A DNA stretch of 64,000 nucleotides, taken from Pseudoalteromonas shioyasakiensis. Its GTDB lineage: Bacteria; Pseudomonadota; Gammaproteobacteria; Enterobacterales; Alteromonadaceae. The stretch is from the NCBI RefSeq assembly GCF_001550135.1, contig NZ_LRUE01000021.1:63434-127433 (forward strand), written 5' to 3'. A program made the position numbers and the translations under genes. Positions within the stretch are counted from its first letter, which is position 1, and every line of letters starts with the position of its first letter. Below are positions 1 through 8,074 of the stretch, in pieces. The notes beneath the pieces were generated by a model that made no database searches, was not told the origin of the DNA, and was given only the letters and a program-made list of their open reading frames with translations.

Positions 1-70
1 AGCCTGCAACCGCAAATAAAATTGCCAGATATACAATTGCAAGAAGGCTTATTGACCAAATTGAGAACAT
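1..70 (-). CDS. N-terminus of a polytopic membrane protein (partial), possibly a PutP-like hybrid sensor kinase
   Basis: Reading the minus strand from an ATG at 68-70 gives 23 open codons to the window edge, beginning MFSIWSISLLAIVYLAIL. This is one hydrophobic helix starting almost at the initiator. Short N-termini of this shape open the sodium-symporter-like hybrid histidine kinases (CbrA/CrbS type), and the wording (S-I-W, S-L-L, Y-L-A-I-L-F) resembles them. That identification is inference from one helix. No strong Shine-Dalgarno sequence is visible. The gene is divergent from the small RNAs that follow. It could be any multi-pass transporter or kinase. Confidence 0.5.
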   Translation of the reverse strand, partial: MFSIWSISLLAIVYLAILFAVAG

Positions 71-186
71 CGCATGTGATTATTTTAATTGTTATAGCCC
101 CAGCATAGTTTTTATTGCACGTAATTTACAGCCTAACTTTAGTGCTAATACATTGTATTACGGAAGTTTAAAAAACAAACACAAAG

Positions 187-250
187 AAATGAGAATTATT
201 TTCAATTGAGTGTTGACAGCCACGTAAATCTAATTGATAATCACTATCAA
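187..250 (+). promoter_or_regulatory. Fur-box promoter of tandem sRNA copy 1
   Basis: A Fur-type box AAATGAGAATTATTTTCA (187-204) sits just upstream of a near-consensus sigma-70 promoter: TTGACA at 213-218, a 17-bp spacer and GATAAT at 236-241. A second operator-like inverted repeat, TTGATA-atcac-TATCAA (234-250), covers the -10 and the expected start site near 248. Two Fur-like sites bracketing the promoter would give tight iron repression. The same arrangement recurs in copy 2. Fur control is inferred from sequence only. Confidence 0.8.
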
Positions 251-467
251 CAAGACAATAAAGTGTTATGACTTGTTCGGAATAAACTGATTTGTTTCTC
301 GACCCTGAAACACGTGTGGCCCACGATAAAGCTAAGATCGCCTGTTGCTAATCGCAACGCCCCTTGATATTGGCAACAGGTGATCGCCCTACTATTTTAC
401 TTGCTACATTGCTCATATCGGTGACGGTAGATATGAAACTCAAAAAGCCCTTACAGGGCTTTTTTTA
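248..467 (+). ncRNA. Candidate iron-responsive small RNA, tandem copy 1
   Basis: A roughly 220-nt transcript is predicted from the promoter at 213-241 to the intrinsic terminator ending about 467, with no plausible protein. Ordered structure: hairpin GTTTC/GAAAC (294-298/307-311), hairpin CGTG/CACG (313-316/322-325), a 13-bp stem 336-348/373-385 with one G-U pair closing a loop that holds CGCCCCTTGATATTGGC, hairpin CATATC/GATATG (414-419/430-435), then the terminator. The same elements occur in order in copy 2 at 564-780; positions 394-440 are identical to 707-753. Paired Fur-regulated sRNAs are known in Pseudomonas (PrrF1/PrrF2), but I see no sequence match to PrrF or RyhB. A five-codon ATG ORF (268-285) is probably chance. 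Confidence 0.8.
442..467 (+). terminator. Rho-independent terminator of sRNA copy 1
   Basis: AAAAAGCCC-TTAC-AGGGCTTTTTTT forms a GC stem of AGCCC/GGGCT extended by A-T pairs and followed by a U run. It ends copy 1 before the promoter of copy 2. Confidence 0.9.
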
Positions 468-502
468 TGTCTAAAATTCGTACCAAATCTGCAACTCAAA
501 CT

Positions 503-566
503 AAATGAGAATTATTTTCAAAAAGGTGTTGACAGCATCGCAAACCTAATTGATAATTAATCTCAA
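503..566 (+). promoter_or_regulatory. Fur-box promoter of tandem sRNA copy 2
   Basis: The box AAATGAGAATTATTTTCA (503-520) is identical to that of copy 1. It is followed by TTGACA (529-534), a 17-bp spacer and GATAAT (552-557). The second, downstream operator is degenerate here (TTGATA 550-555 / TCTCAA 561-566), so copy 2 may be less tightly repressed than copy 1. Start site expected near 564. Confidence 0.8.
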
Positions 567-780
567 CAAGCCAAGCGAAGTATGATGACTTGTTCAGATT
601 GAATTTGTTTCTCCCCAGAAACGCGTGTCGCCACGTTAAAGCTTTAGCTTATATGTTACTAATGGCAACGCCCCTTGATATTGGCGACATATAAGCGACC
701 CTACTTATTTTACTTGCTACATTGCTCATATCGGTGACGGTAGATATGAAACTAAAAAAGCCCTTGCAGGGCTTTTTTTA
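564..780 (+). ncRNA. Candidate iron-responsive small RNA, tandem copy 2
   Basis: A roughly 217-nt paralog of the RNA at 248-467. Hairpins are GTTTCT/AGAAAC (607-612/617-622), CGTG/CACG (624-627/632-635), the long stem GCTTATATGT/ACATATAAGC (647-656/687-696), CATATC/GATATG (727-732/743-748) and the terminator 754-780. The long stem differs in nearly every base from copy 1 yet stays paired, while its loop segment CGCCCCTTGATATTGGC is unchanged. That covariation argues for selection on RNA structure plus a conserved unpaired, possibly target-binding, segment. A six-codon ATG ORF at 582-602 resembles the one in copy 1 but lacks a ribosome-binding site. Confidence 0.8.
754..780. terminator. Bidirectional terminator between sRNA copy 2 and ylqF
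   Basis: AAAAAAGCCC-TTGC-AGGGCTTTTTTTA has a U run on both strands, so it can end sRNA copy 2 (plus) and the convergent ylqF transcript (minus). Confidence 0.85.
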
Positions 781-804
781 TGTCTAAAAATTAATGCATT
801 AACT

Positions 805-1758
805 TTATCGACGGTTCTTACGTGCACGTGCACGGCGTTGCTTTTTCTCTTCTTCTTTAGCGGCTTTTTTCGCCTCTGCAGCAGCGCGAAGCTCAGCAAC
901 CATTTGCTCTTCTTCTTCACGCATAGCTGGTGTTTCCATGGTAATACGACCAATAATGCCATCGCGTAATTCGTTAATAAGAATTTCAGACATTTTGTAA
1001 GTATCGATTTGATTACCACCACGGATACAACCACGCTTTTTACCTGCCATTTCAACAAACTCCCAGTCAGACTCTGGTAGCTCATCAATTTTATAGCGGC
1101 TTTTTAAAAGCTCTGGGTATGCTTGCAATAAATATTCAGCGGTGTAACTTGCCACTTCTTCGTAGTCGATAGCGGTATCACGAATAGCGCCAGTTGCCCC
1201 TAAACGATAACCTGAGTTTTCGTTCTCTACTTTAGGCCATAACATACCCGGTGTGTCGTAAAGCATAATGCCATCGTCAAGCTTAATACGTTGCTGCGCT
1301 TTGGTTACCGCAGGTTCATTACCTGTTTTTGCCACGATACGGCCAGCTAAGGTATTAATAAGAGTTGATTTACCAACGTTAGGAATACCCATGATCATGG
1401 CTTTAATTTGTTTATCAGCGCCTACTTTATGCGGCACTAATTTTTTACAAAGCTCATTAATACGATGTACTTCACCCGCTTTATCATTACCAAAATCAAT
1501 CGCTTTTACGCCACTTTGCTGCTCAAAGTAGTCTTTCCAAGCTTGCGTTAACTTAGGATCAGCCAAGTCCGCCTTGTTCATGATTTTGATCACCGGCTTG
1601 TCGCCACGCAGCGCAGTAACCATTGGGTTTTCACTACTATAAGGAATACGGGCATCAAGTACCTCAATGATCACATCCATCTGTGGCATGATTTCTTTAA
1701 TTTCGTTTCGGGCTTTGTTCATGTGACCCGGGAACCACTGTATTCCTGTTCTACTCAT
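805..1758 (-). CDS. ylqF: Ribosome biogenesis GTPase YlqF/RbgA
   Basis: A 317-aa circularly permuted GTPase: the G4 motif NKAD (residues 61-64) precedes the P-loop GIPNVGKS (124-131) and the G3 DTPG (168-171). This order defines the YlqF/YawG family. The N-terminal QWFPGHM segment and a highly basic C-terminal tail (Lys/Arg/Glu-rich, about 285-317), suited to rRNA contact, also fit. Bacterial RbgA helps late assembly of the large ribosomal subunit in the cytoplasm. The gene stands alone, convergent with the sRNA pair, and shares its terminator. Length is slightly above Bacillus RbgA because of the tail. Confidence 0.93.
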   Translation of the reverse strand: MSRTGIQWFPGHMNKARNEIKEIMPQMDVIIEVLDARIPYSSENPMVTALRGDKPVIKIMNKADLADPKLTQAWKDYFEQQSGVKAIDFGNDKAGEVHRINELCKKLVPHKVGADKQIKAMIMGIPNVGKSTLINTLAGRIVAKTGNEPAVTKAQQRIKLDDGIMLYDTPGMLWPKVENENSGYRLGATGAIRDTAIDYEEVASYTAEYLLQAYPELLKSRYKIDELPESDWEFVEMAGKKRGCIRGGNQIDTYKMSEILINELRDGIIGRITMETPAMREEEEQMVAELRAAAEAKKAAKEEEKKQRRARARKNRR

Positions 1759-1866
1759 TAGATTATTAAGCTCTTTATTTTAAAGGCTAACGCCATGGGG
1801 ATTTTGCTGATAGGTATAGTTTACTACATCAAGCAGGATTGTTTAAAAATAAAATCATGCCTTCCA

Positions 1867-3093
1867 TCACCACGAAAGACGAGCGACTACATGCGCTGTA
1901 TCTGCATGCAGTGAGAATGACCAACCATTGCGCTCACATAAGCGTTGCACAATACCTAAACCTAAGCCGTAGCCATGAGAGGCTGTTTCAGTCGCCGTAT
2001 GTTGGGCATCACCGTCACTGAACTGATTAGTGATTAATAATTCATGCTCTTTAATCAAAATTGCAATCGGCTCCTGTCCTGCAAGGGTATGCTCAAACGC
2101 GTTTCGCACCAGGTTATTAATCGCAATAGAAAATGCCTGTGCATGCCCATAAATTATGGGATTGGCGAGCTCATCAAGTTCAACACCAACGAGCTTACCG
2201 TTTAACAAATAGCGTTGCTGCTCTACTGCTTTTCTTACCAGTGGCATTACTAAAAACTGCTCATCATACAAGCCATCATCAGTTTCACGAGCAAGACACA
2301 AAAACATTTCGATCATTGTATTCATGTCGTGTGTTGCCCGCCTTACACGATCTAGCACCTTCATATCGGCAGGAGTCAATTGGCTTTGTTCTAAAAGCTC
2401 TAGGGCACCGGTAATGACTGTCACTGGTGTGCGCAATTCATGGCTTGCTGAGTCTGTAAAATAGCGTTCTCTTGCGATGAATGCACTCACTCGCTCAAAA
2501 GCCTGCTCTATTGTACTTGCGAGCATGCCAACTTCATCATTTGTATATCGGTTAGCATGTATACGCTTGTAATCTTCGTTTGATAATTGCTCAGGATTAA
2601 TGTCGGCCACAGCTTTAGCAAGTTGAGTTACGGGAGCCAAAGCTCGACGCATCACAACAATTCCAAGCCCAAAGCCTAATAACCCCAATGTTCCTACAAG
2701 GCTGCTAATAATAAGTAATAACCACCAATCCTCTGACGAAGAAGCCTCAATCTGCGCGACATCAAACACTACAAACCCAGGTGACTGCTCATTGCCTGTA
2801 TCAATTACGGCAACATGTAATTCTTCGCTATCAAATTCATACAAGCCTACTGCTGGATTTGTTTGCGCCCACGCTTGAAGTGATTGAGGTAAGTTATCTA
2901 CTTTATCGTACGCCTTAAGATTTGTAGTAATAGCAGGGTAGTTATCTGATGCAACTTGCAATTGCTGGGTTAGCACGCGATCTTCACTCAATCTTATTGC
3001 AGCAAAGAAAGCAAACCCCCATGCAATACTGAGCACAGCCACACACATTGCAAACGCGATAGCGACACGTTTGTGCAAACTATGCCGATACAT
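1867..3093 (-). CDS. Sensor histidine kinase of a TonB-receptor operon
   Basis: A 408-aa inner-membrane kinase. Two membrane helices (about 9-33 and 123-148) flank a periplasmic domain of roughly 90 residues. A HAMP-like linker follows, then the dimerisation box SHELRTP with phospho-accepting His218, an N-box NNLVRNAFEHT (326-336) and a G-box GYGLGLG (374-380). Architecture is QseC/PhoQ-like. Its ATG overlaps the stop of the response regulator by one base (TAATG), indicating translational coupling. The operon order on the minus strand is receptor, regulator, kinase, so it probably senses the receptor's substrate or a linked envelope signal; the ligand cannot be told from sequence. Confidence 0.9.
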   Translation of the reverse strand: MYRHSLHKRVAIAFAMCVAVLSIAWGFAFFAAIRLSEDRVLTQQLQVASDNYPAITTNLKAYDKVDNLPQSLQAWAQTNPAVGLYEFDSEELHVAVIDTGNEQSPGFVVFDVAQIEASSSEDWWLLLIISSLVGTLGLLGFGLGIVVMRRALAPVTQLAKAVADINPEQLSNEDYKRIHANRYTNDEVGMLASTIEQAFERVSAFIARERYFTDSASHELRTPVTVITGALELLEQSQLTPADMKVLDRVRRATHDMNTMIEMFLCLARETDDGLYDEQFLVMPLVRKAVEQQRYLLNGKLVGVELDELANPIIYGHAQAFSIAINNLVRNAFEHTLAGQEPIAILIKEHELLITNQFSDGDAQHTATETASHGYGLGLGIVQRLCERNGWSFSLHADTAHVVARLSW

Positions 3094-3797
3094 TATTGCA
3101 CGTCCTTTGCAATTCGATAGCCGATACGGTGCACTGTATGAATCAATGGTGTATCAAATGGTTTATCAATTGCCTGTCTTAACTTGTACATGTGCGAACG
3201 AAGCGCATCACCATCGGGAGGCTCATCTGCCCATAATAAAGTTTCGAGACTATCGCGTGTAACAACAGAAGGAGATACCTCCATTAACCGCTGCAATAAC
3301 TTCATACTTGCAGGATTAAGCTCAATAAGCTGGCCTGCACGATGTACTTGCAAGGTGGACTTATTCATCGTTAGATCAGACACAGTCAATATCTTGTTGG
3401 TATTACCGTGACTCCGCTTATAAAGAGCTTGCAGGCGCACATGTAACTCTTGCAATGCGAATGGCTTAACCAAATAATCGTCGGCTCCGACTGCAAACCC
3501 TCTCAGTTTATCATCAAGCGTGTCTCTCGCAGTGAGCATAAGTACAGGTGTTTCAACGTCAGCTTCAGCTCGCAACTTTTGACAAAAGTGTAAGCCATCC
3601 ATCCCTGGAAGCATTAGGTCTAAAACAATGACATCAAACTTGTTGTTCATCGCTAGTTGCATTGCACTTATACCGTCATAAGCAAAGTCCAAGAGATAAC
3701 AGTGCCTTTCTAGATACGCAGCAATATTCGCACTAATGTCACGATTATCTTCAACAATCAAAGCTCTGATCGGCTCAGTATTCAAAGCATCTAGCAT
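3093..3797 (-). CDS. OmpR-family response regulator
   Basis: A 234-aa two-domain regulator. The receiver domain carries the acidic pair E16-D17, phospho-acceptor Asp60 in VLDLMLPGMDG, Thr89 and Lys111. The C-terminal winged helix (about 135-230) ends in the usual HTVHRIGYRI strand. It lies 9 bp after the TonB receptor stop and overlaps the kinase start. A direct repeat with 11-bp period at 6314-6331, upstream of the receptor, has the spacing OmpR-family dimers bind and may be its own target (inference). Confidence 0.92.
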   Translation of the reverse strand: MLDALNTEPIRALIVEDNRDISANIAAYLERHCYLLDFAYDGISAMQLAMNNKFDVIVLDLMLPGMDGLHFCQKLRAEADVETPVLMLTARDTLDDKLRGFAVGADDYLVKPFALQELHVRLQALYKRSHGNTNKILTVSDLTMNKSTLQVHRAGQLIELNPASMKLLQRLMEVSPSVVTRDSLETLLWADEPPDGDALRSHMYKLRQAIDKPFDTPLIHTVHRIGYRIAKDVQ

Positions 3798-3806
3798 TTT
3801 TCTTCC

Positions 3807-6191
3807 TTACCAAGCGTAATCTAATCGCAATCCGATCAGCGGTTCAGCTTCGCTATCGTCAACGACTTCAATTCCTCGGCGGTAATCAAACTCAGTGTCA
3901 TCAGCTGATGAAGCTGCCGTGACATTTATAACATCAAGGAAGGCGGTAACATCAATAGGACCAAAGGCACGTCGGTAATCTACACGAACATTCAATGAGC
4001 CTGATCCTTCTTTACGGCCAACATTACGCTCTGTAATTTCCTTAGAGTAACGTAAAGGCTGTCCTGGCCCCAAAACATCTTCATGTACAATAAATATGTC
4101 ATCTGGTCTGCCAGAAAGGTATTTATATCGTCCAGCAAGTTTCCAACGGTCACTTATTTCCCATGTCAGCCCTAACGTGGCAACATGTTCACGACTAAAT
4201 TCAGCAGCTACGTCGCCAAAACCATCCTTTCGGTCTACGACCGCATCATTGTAAGAATAGGTTGCACTGGCGTAAAGACCTTCGAAAATAGTAGCATTAA
4301 GCACAAAATCAGCACCATATGAAGTACCATCACCATCATTTGCATAAGTTCCACTGGTACGGTCTAGGTCAACCACTAAGTCGCTAAGTTGCTGATAATA
4401 AACTTCCGTTAGTAATGACCAGTTGGCATTAGGGAAATATTTAAAACCAACACTCGTATGGGTAATTTTTTCAGTTTTAAGATTATTAGTCTCGTTAGCT
4501 GCAAGTTCTAAATATCGCGGTGACTGATGAAATAACCCCGCCGTTGCAAAATACCTTACCTTTTGACTTGGCATCCAGTTAATGCTGAATCGAGGTGATA
4601 TAAAACTTTCATCAGCAAACCCATCTCGTTCAAATCGTAAACCTGTACCAAAATCCCAATCACCCATTTCAAAAATTTGTTCTATATAGCCTGCATAGTT
4701 TAATTCTTTCAAAGACGTGACTGAATTAAGGCTTTCAGGGGTTAGTACAATAAACTTTTGCTGTGGGTCTGGTCTATAATCGTCACTATCATAAACATAC
4801 CGACTCCATTCACCATCTAAAAAGGTGCTGTAATCTAGTTCAATTTGCGTAATTCGGGCACCGACGCTCAACATCCCTAATTGATTTTCTACCTCGAAAT
4901 CACTTCTCCAACCAATTTCTGTTTCACCTTCAGATATAGTGATAATGTCTTCTCGAATAGGGTATTCAGAAGCTGGCGTTCCCTCGGGCACAAAATCTGG
5001 ATAAGCCTCACCTTCAGAGCTCAATTTATCACTTTTTCGGTAGTAAACTTTATTAGTCAAAACAGCGGTTTCACCAAGTAACGTGGTCAATGTTAAACCA
5101 TACAAGTCACTATCTTGCTCAGCATTTTGCAATGCAGTATCTTCAAAATTAGGTGATTCAGAAACATGCTCAACGCCACGAGTATATTTCTCATGCGTAT
5201 CCATGAGTAACACTTCAAAAGTGTTATTTTGATTAATGGGTATCACTGATTTAAAAATAATATCCCTTAAAACAGGTTCACCAATATCTAGCTCTTCGAT
5301 AGTTTCAAACAAGGCACCAAAATCTAACCGCCTTGCAGAAAAAAGCATAGTTGCTTCATCAGTGATATTTATAGGGCCGTCATAACCTACTTCATAACCA
5401 GCAAGGTCGTAGCGAAAACTTGCTGATGGACTAGGGTTACCATCGGCCACTTCTAGCTTCAGTAAAGACCCTGCACGACCACCATAAGCTGCTTGCCACC
5501 CGCCAGGTGAAAATTCTGCTCCATTTATCACATTTGGGGCAAATATAGAAAAGCGACCACCGCCGCCTACATCTTCCTCTTCACCTAACGTCGCATCAAA
5601 GTGAATAGCTTTATCAAAAGGAAAATCATCAACAAAGAGTAAATTATCTCTTGGGCCTCGACCACGCACACTGAAACTTGCAAATTCACTGTCAGATGCG
5701 ACACCTGGCAATCCATCTAGAGAAAGTAGTGGATCTGCACCTCCTCCCACGGCACTTCGCAGAGATTCTCTGTCGAGATAGGTGCTAGAGCCTGAAGTAA
5801 ATGTATCAGCTTGTTGGGCTCTTACTTCAACTACTTCTATGGCTTGTTCTCTAAGGTCAAATTCAACCTTCGTATTTTTACGAGTTACAACGCGAATACT
5901 TGGTTCGTATAAAGCCGCAAAGCCACTTTTTGTAATCTTTATTGAGTAAAGGCCCGGGTCGAGTTGCTCAACAGCAATACGCCCTTGTAGATCAGTTTGT
6001 AAGGTTTGTATTGCAGAGGTTTCTCGTTCCTTAAGTATGACTTGTGCGTTTGGAAGTGGTCGATCTGTAGTCTGATTTTTAACAATAACCGTTATTGCCC
6101 CTGGCTCTTCTACTGCGTAAGAGTAAAATGCCAAACTACTCAACAATAGCCATGCAAATGACCAGAGTATCTGTCTAAATTGTTCTTTCAT
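3807..6191 (-). CDS. TonB-dependent receptor with N-terminal carboxypeptidase-like regulatory domain
   Basis: A 794-aa outer-membrane receptor. I place the start at the ATG 6189-6191, preceded by AGAGGGA and followed by a signal peptide (KEQFRQILWSF...); a longer reading to 6242 adds 17 unlikely residues. After cleavage comes a CarboxypepD_reg beta-sandwich (about 30-110), a plug with VEVRAQQ and FSVRGRGPRDN, then a 22-strand-type barrel ending in DYAW. The first gene of a receptor/regulator/kinase operon. The substrate is unknown; this domain pair occurs in Oar-like and nutrient receptors. Promoter lies in 6192-6463, which holds the 6314-6331 repeat. Confidence 0.88.
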   Translation of the reverse strand: MKEQFRQILWSFAWLLLSSLAFYSYAVEEPGAITVIVKNQTTDRPLPNAQVILKERETSAIQTLQTDLQGRIAVEQLDPGLYSIKITKSGFAALYEPSIRVVTRKNTKVEFDLREQAIEVVEVRAQQADTFTSGSSTYLDRESLRSAVGGGADPLLSLDGLPGVASDSEFASFSVRGRGPRDNLLFVDDFPFDKAIHFDATLGEEEDVGGGGRFSIFAPNVINGAEFSPGGWQAAYGGRAGSLLKLEVADGNPSPSASFRYDLAGYEVGYDGPINITDEATMLFSARRLDFGALFETIEELDIGEPVLRDIIFKSVIPINQNNTFEVLLMDTHEKYTRGVEHVSESPNFEDTALQNAEQDSDLYGLTLTTLLGETAVLTNKVYYRKSDKLSSEGEAYPDFVPEGTPASEYPIREDIITISEGETEIGWRSDFEVENQLGMLSVGARITQIELDYSTFLDGEWSRYVYDSDDYRPDPQQKFIVLTPESLNSVTSLKELNYAGYIEQIFEMGDWDFGTGLRFERDGFADESFISPRFSINWMPSQKVRYFATAGLFHQSPRYLELAANETNNLKTEKITHTSVGFKYFPNANWSLLTEVYYQQLSDLVVDLDRTSGTYANDGDGTSYGADFVLNATIFEGLYASATYSYNDAVVDRKDGFGDVAAEFSREHVATLGLTWEISDRWKLAGRYKYLSGRPDDIFIVHEDVLGPGQPLRYSKEITERNVGRKEGSGSLNVRVDYRRAFGPIDVTAFLDVINVTAASSADDTEFDYRRGIEVVDDSEAEPLIGLRLDYAW

Positions 6192-6313
6192 AATTGCGTC
6201 CCTCTTGGCACCAACCATGATCTTGATTTCAATAACTTGCACATACTTTCATCCTCCCAAATAGCCCTAATTATTGAATTCGAATTAATCAACTTTAGAC
6301 GTTAGCAAAGTAA

Positions 6314-6331
6314 ATGTGACTAAAATGTCAC
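6314..6331. promoter_or_regulatory. Candidate response-regulator operator (11-bp direct repeat)
   Basis: ATGTGAC-TAAA-ATGTCAC: two 7-mers with 6/7 identity and an 11-bp period; the same bases also read as the inverted repeat GTGAC/GTCAC. OmpR/PhoB-family proteins bind tandem half-sites of this spacing. It lies 123 bp upstream of the TonB receptor start and 133 bp upstream of yaeQ. Confidence 0.4.
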
Positions 6332-6463
6332 CGGCGTAATTTAGGTTTATGAATACTGCTTTTGATAATAGATAAGGATTAATCAAAAGTTTCGCTGGAG
6401 ATATTTAAGCGTCGGTAAGATTAATTGCGCTATAATGACGCAAATTTTTTCAAGTAAGCAATT

Positions 6464-7000
6464 ATGGCTCTTAAATCAACCATTATTAAAGCGCAATTAT
6501 CGTTAAGCGATATGGACCGCCACATTTATCAAGATTTCAATTTAACACTGGCACAACACCCATCAGAAACCGAACAACGCTTGATGATCCGCTTGTTGGC
6601 TTTTGCGCTAAATGCCCGTGAAGGCTTAGAGTTTACTAAAGGCTTATGCGCCGATGATGAGCCTGAGCTTTGGCACATTAACTATAGCGAAGAAATTGAA
6701 TTATGGGTTGAGCTTGGGCTACCAGACGAAAAACGCCTGAAAAAAGCCTGCAATAAGTCGAAGCAAGTTGTTTTATATACCTACGGAGAAAATAACCAAG
6801 CGATTTGGTGGCAAAAACATCAACCTAAGTTGTATGATTTTAAAAACTTAAGTATTTTTAGTCTCGATTATGCCGCGACTCAGGCATTAGCCGACTTAGC
6901 TGATCGCAATATTAAGCTCACTATTACCATTCAAGATGGTGAAGTATGGGTTAGCTCAGATACAGCAAATATCGAAATTAAACCACAACAGTTAATGTAA
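6464..7000 (+). CDS. yaeQ: YaeQ family protein
   Basis: A 178-aa cytoplasmic protein recognised as YaeQ from its N-terminus (ALKSTIIKAQLSLSDMDR) and the segment RLLAFALNAREGLEFTKGL. The length matches the family. YaeQ proteins have a restriction-nuclease-like (PD-(D/E)XK) fold; a biological role is not firmly established. A TATAAT at 6431-6436 lies 28 bp upstream and may be its -10. The hydrolase at 7009 follows after 8 bp and is probably co-transcribed. Confidence 0.9.
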   Translation: MALKSTIIKAQLSLSDMDRHIYQDFNLTLAQHPSETEQRLMIRLLAFALNAREGLEFTKGLCADDEPELWHINYSEEIELWVELGLPDEKRLKKACNKSKQVVLYTYGENNQAIWWQKHQPKLYDFKNLSIFSLDYAATQALADLADRNIKLTITIQDGEVWVSSDTANIEIKPQQLM

Positions 7001-7008
7001 GGAATGCG

Positions 7009-7614
7009 ATGGCAATTAGGCAAGTTGTAGTATTACACGGACTTTATATGTCAGGCTTTGTGATGCGCCCACTGTGCGCGCGTCTTGAAAAGTCAGGTCT
7101 AAAAATACTCAATTTGACCTATAACACGCTCTCTCCCGATAGAGCGGCAATTTTCGATAAGATTGATCGCTTTATCGGTGGTAAACCTACCGCCTTAGTT
7201 TGCCATTCGATGGGTGGCTTAGTTGCTCGCGCTTACTTAGAGGCCAATTCTCTTCAAAGTCGCCATGTCGAAAAGGTGATCACCTTAGGCACCCCGCATA
7301 AAGGCAGTCATATTGCTAAGCAAATGCAGCAAAAGGGCTTTGAAATGCTGTTAAAAAATAGCGTGGAGTTTTTATTATCTGAGAATGGCGATTGGCCGTT
7401 TAATGCCAAGCTTTATAGTATTGCTGGTGACTTACCAATAGGGCTAATGCCACTGATTGCTAAAGGCAGTGTCTCTGATGGTACAGTTTTGATAGATGAA
7501 ACCAAACTCAATGGCATGGCAGAACATAAGGTGTTTCATTTGAGTCACACCAGTATGATCTACTCACGCCAAGTGATGGATTACATTATTAAGCTTATAA
7601 ATCAAAGTGAGTGA
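7009..7614 (+). CDS. Alpha/beta hydrolase, lipase-like
   Basis: A 201-aa hydrolase with the oxyanion segment VVLHGLYMSG (7-16) and the nucleophile elbow CHSMGG with Ser67. A candidate acid (Asp in VSDGTVLID) and the catalytic His in HLSHTSMIYS follow near the C-terminus. No signal peptide, so cytoplasmic. Small lipases/acyltransferases of this kind often act on acyl esters, but the substrate is not predictable. It has a good ribosome site (AAGGAATGCG) and follows yaeQ in a likely two-gene operon, converging on a small membrane protein gene 4 bp downstream. Confidence 0.85.
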   Translation: MAIRQVVVLHGLYMSGFVMRPLCARLEKSGLKILNLTYNTLSPDRAAIFDKIDRFIGGKPTALVCHSMGGLVARAYLEANSLQSRHVEKVITLGTPHKGSHIAKQMQQKGFEMLLKNSVEFLLSENGDWPFNAKLYSIAGDLPIGLMPLIAKGSVSDGTVLIDETKLNGMAEHKVFHLSHTSMIYSRQVMDYIIKLINQSE

Positions 7615-7618
7615 TACT

Positions 7619-7828
7619 TTAATCTTCAGCACTTGCAGCCACTTTATATGAGATTAAAACAATGATCCCTAAGATCAATGGTACAGGTGCAGCAATATAG
7701 CCAAAGGTATCAAAGTTTGCGAAGCTAGCACCAGCTAGATGACCTACCAAACCGATAACAAATGCAAGTAATGCAATCACTACAACAACTATTTCAGCTT
7801 TGCTTTCTTTAACTGTTTTACCGTCCAT
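7619..7828 (-). CDS. Small two-helix membrane protein
   Basis: A 69-aa protein starting at the ATG 7826-7828, chosen because AGGAGA precedes it by 8 bases; an upstream ATG at 7861 lacks a ribosome site. A short charged N-terminus (DGKTVKESKAE) is followed by two hydrophobic helices (about 13-33 and 43-62) joined by a loop. Not recognised. The 365-bp region between it and dps is divergent and holds an OxyR-like half-site nearer dps. Confidence 0.65.
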   Translation of the reverse strand: MDGKTVKESKAEIVVVVIALLAFVIGLVGHLAGASFANFDTFGYIAAPVPLILGIIVLISYKVAASAED

Positions 7829-8074
7829 TTTTCTTCTCCTGGTTAAATGCGGTAAAGTCATTATGCGCTTATGGTTCGTTGTTTTTTTGACCTAAATCAA
7901 GTTCTAAATCGGCGTATTTATCAGCGAGTACAAACCTTGTTTTAGATCATACTTTCTGCCTAATTTTTGAATATTTGCAAAATAAGGTAGATTTTTTGCT
8001 CAGTTGCCCCAAGTCTATATAAAAGTAATTCAAAGTTATGTTGATAGTGCACAAATGGACAAAACCAACCTTTG

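Noticed and set aside
726..1088. 120-aa minus-strand ORF
   Set aside because: It overlaps ylqF in another frame and runs into the sRNA terminator; composition (Lys/Val runs) is that of a shadow frame.
1839..2414. Plus-strand ORFs of 60 and 93 aa
   Set aside because: Antisense to the histidine kinase, whose motifs are intact; no ribosome site or recognisable domain.
6431..6450. GACGCAAA string upstream of yaeQ, as in GEMM riboswitches
   Set aside because: The other GEMM-I elements (GGCAAAC, GAAA loop, CCGG.CTA) are absent.
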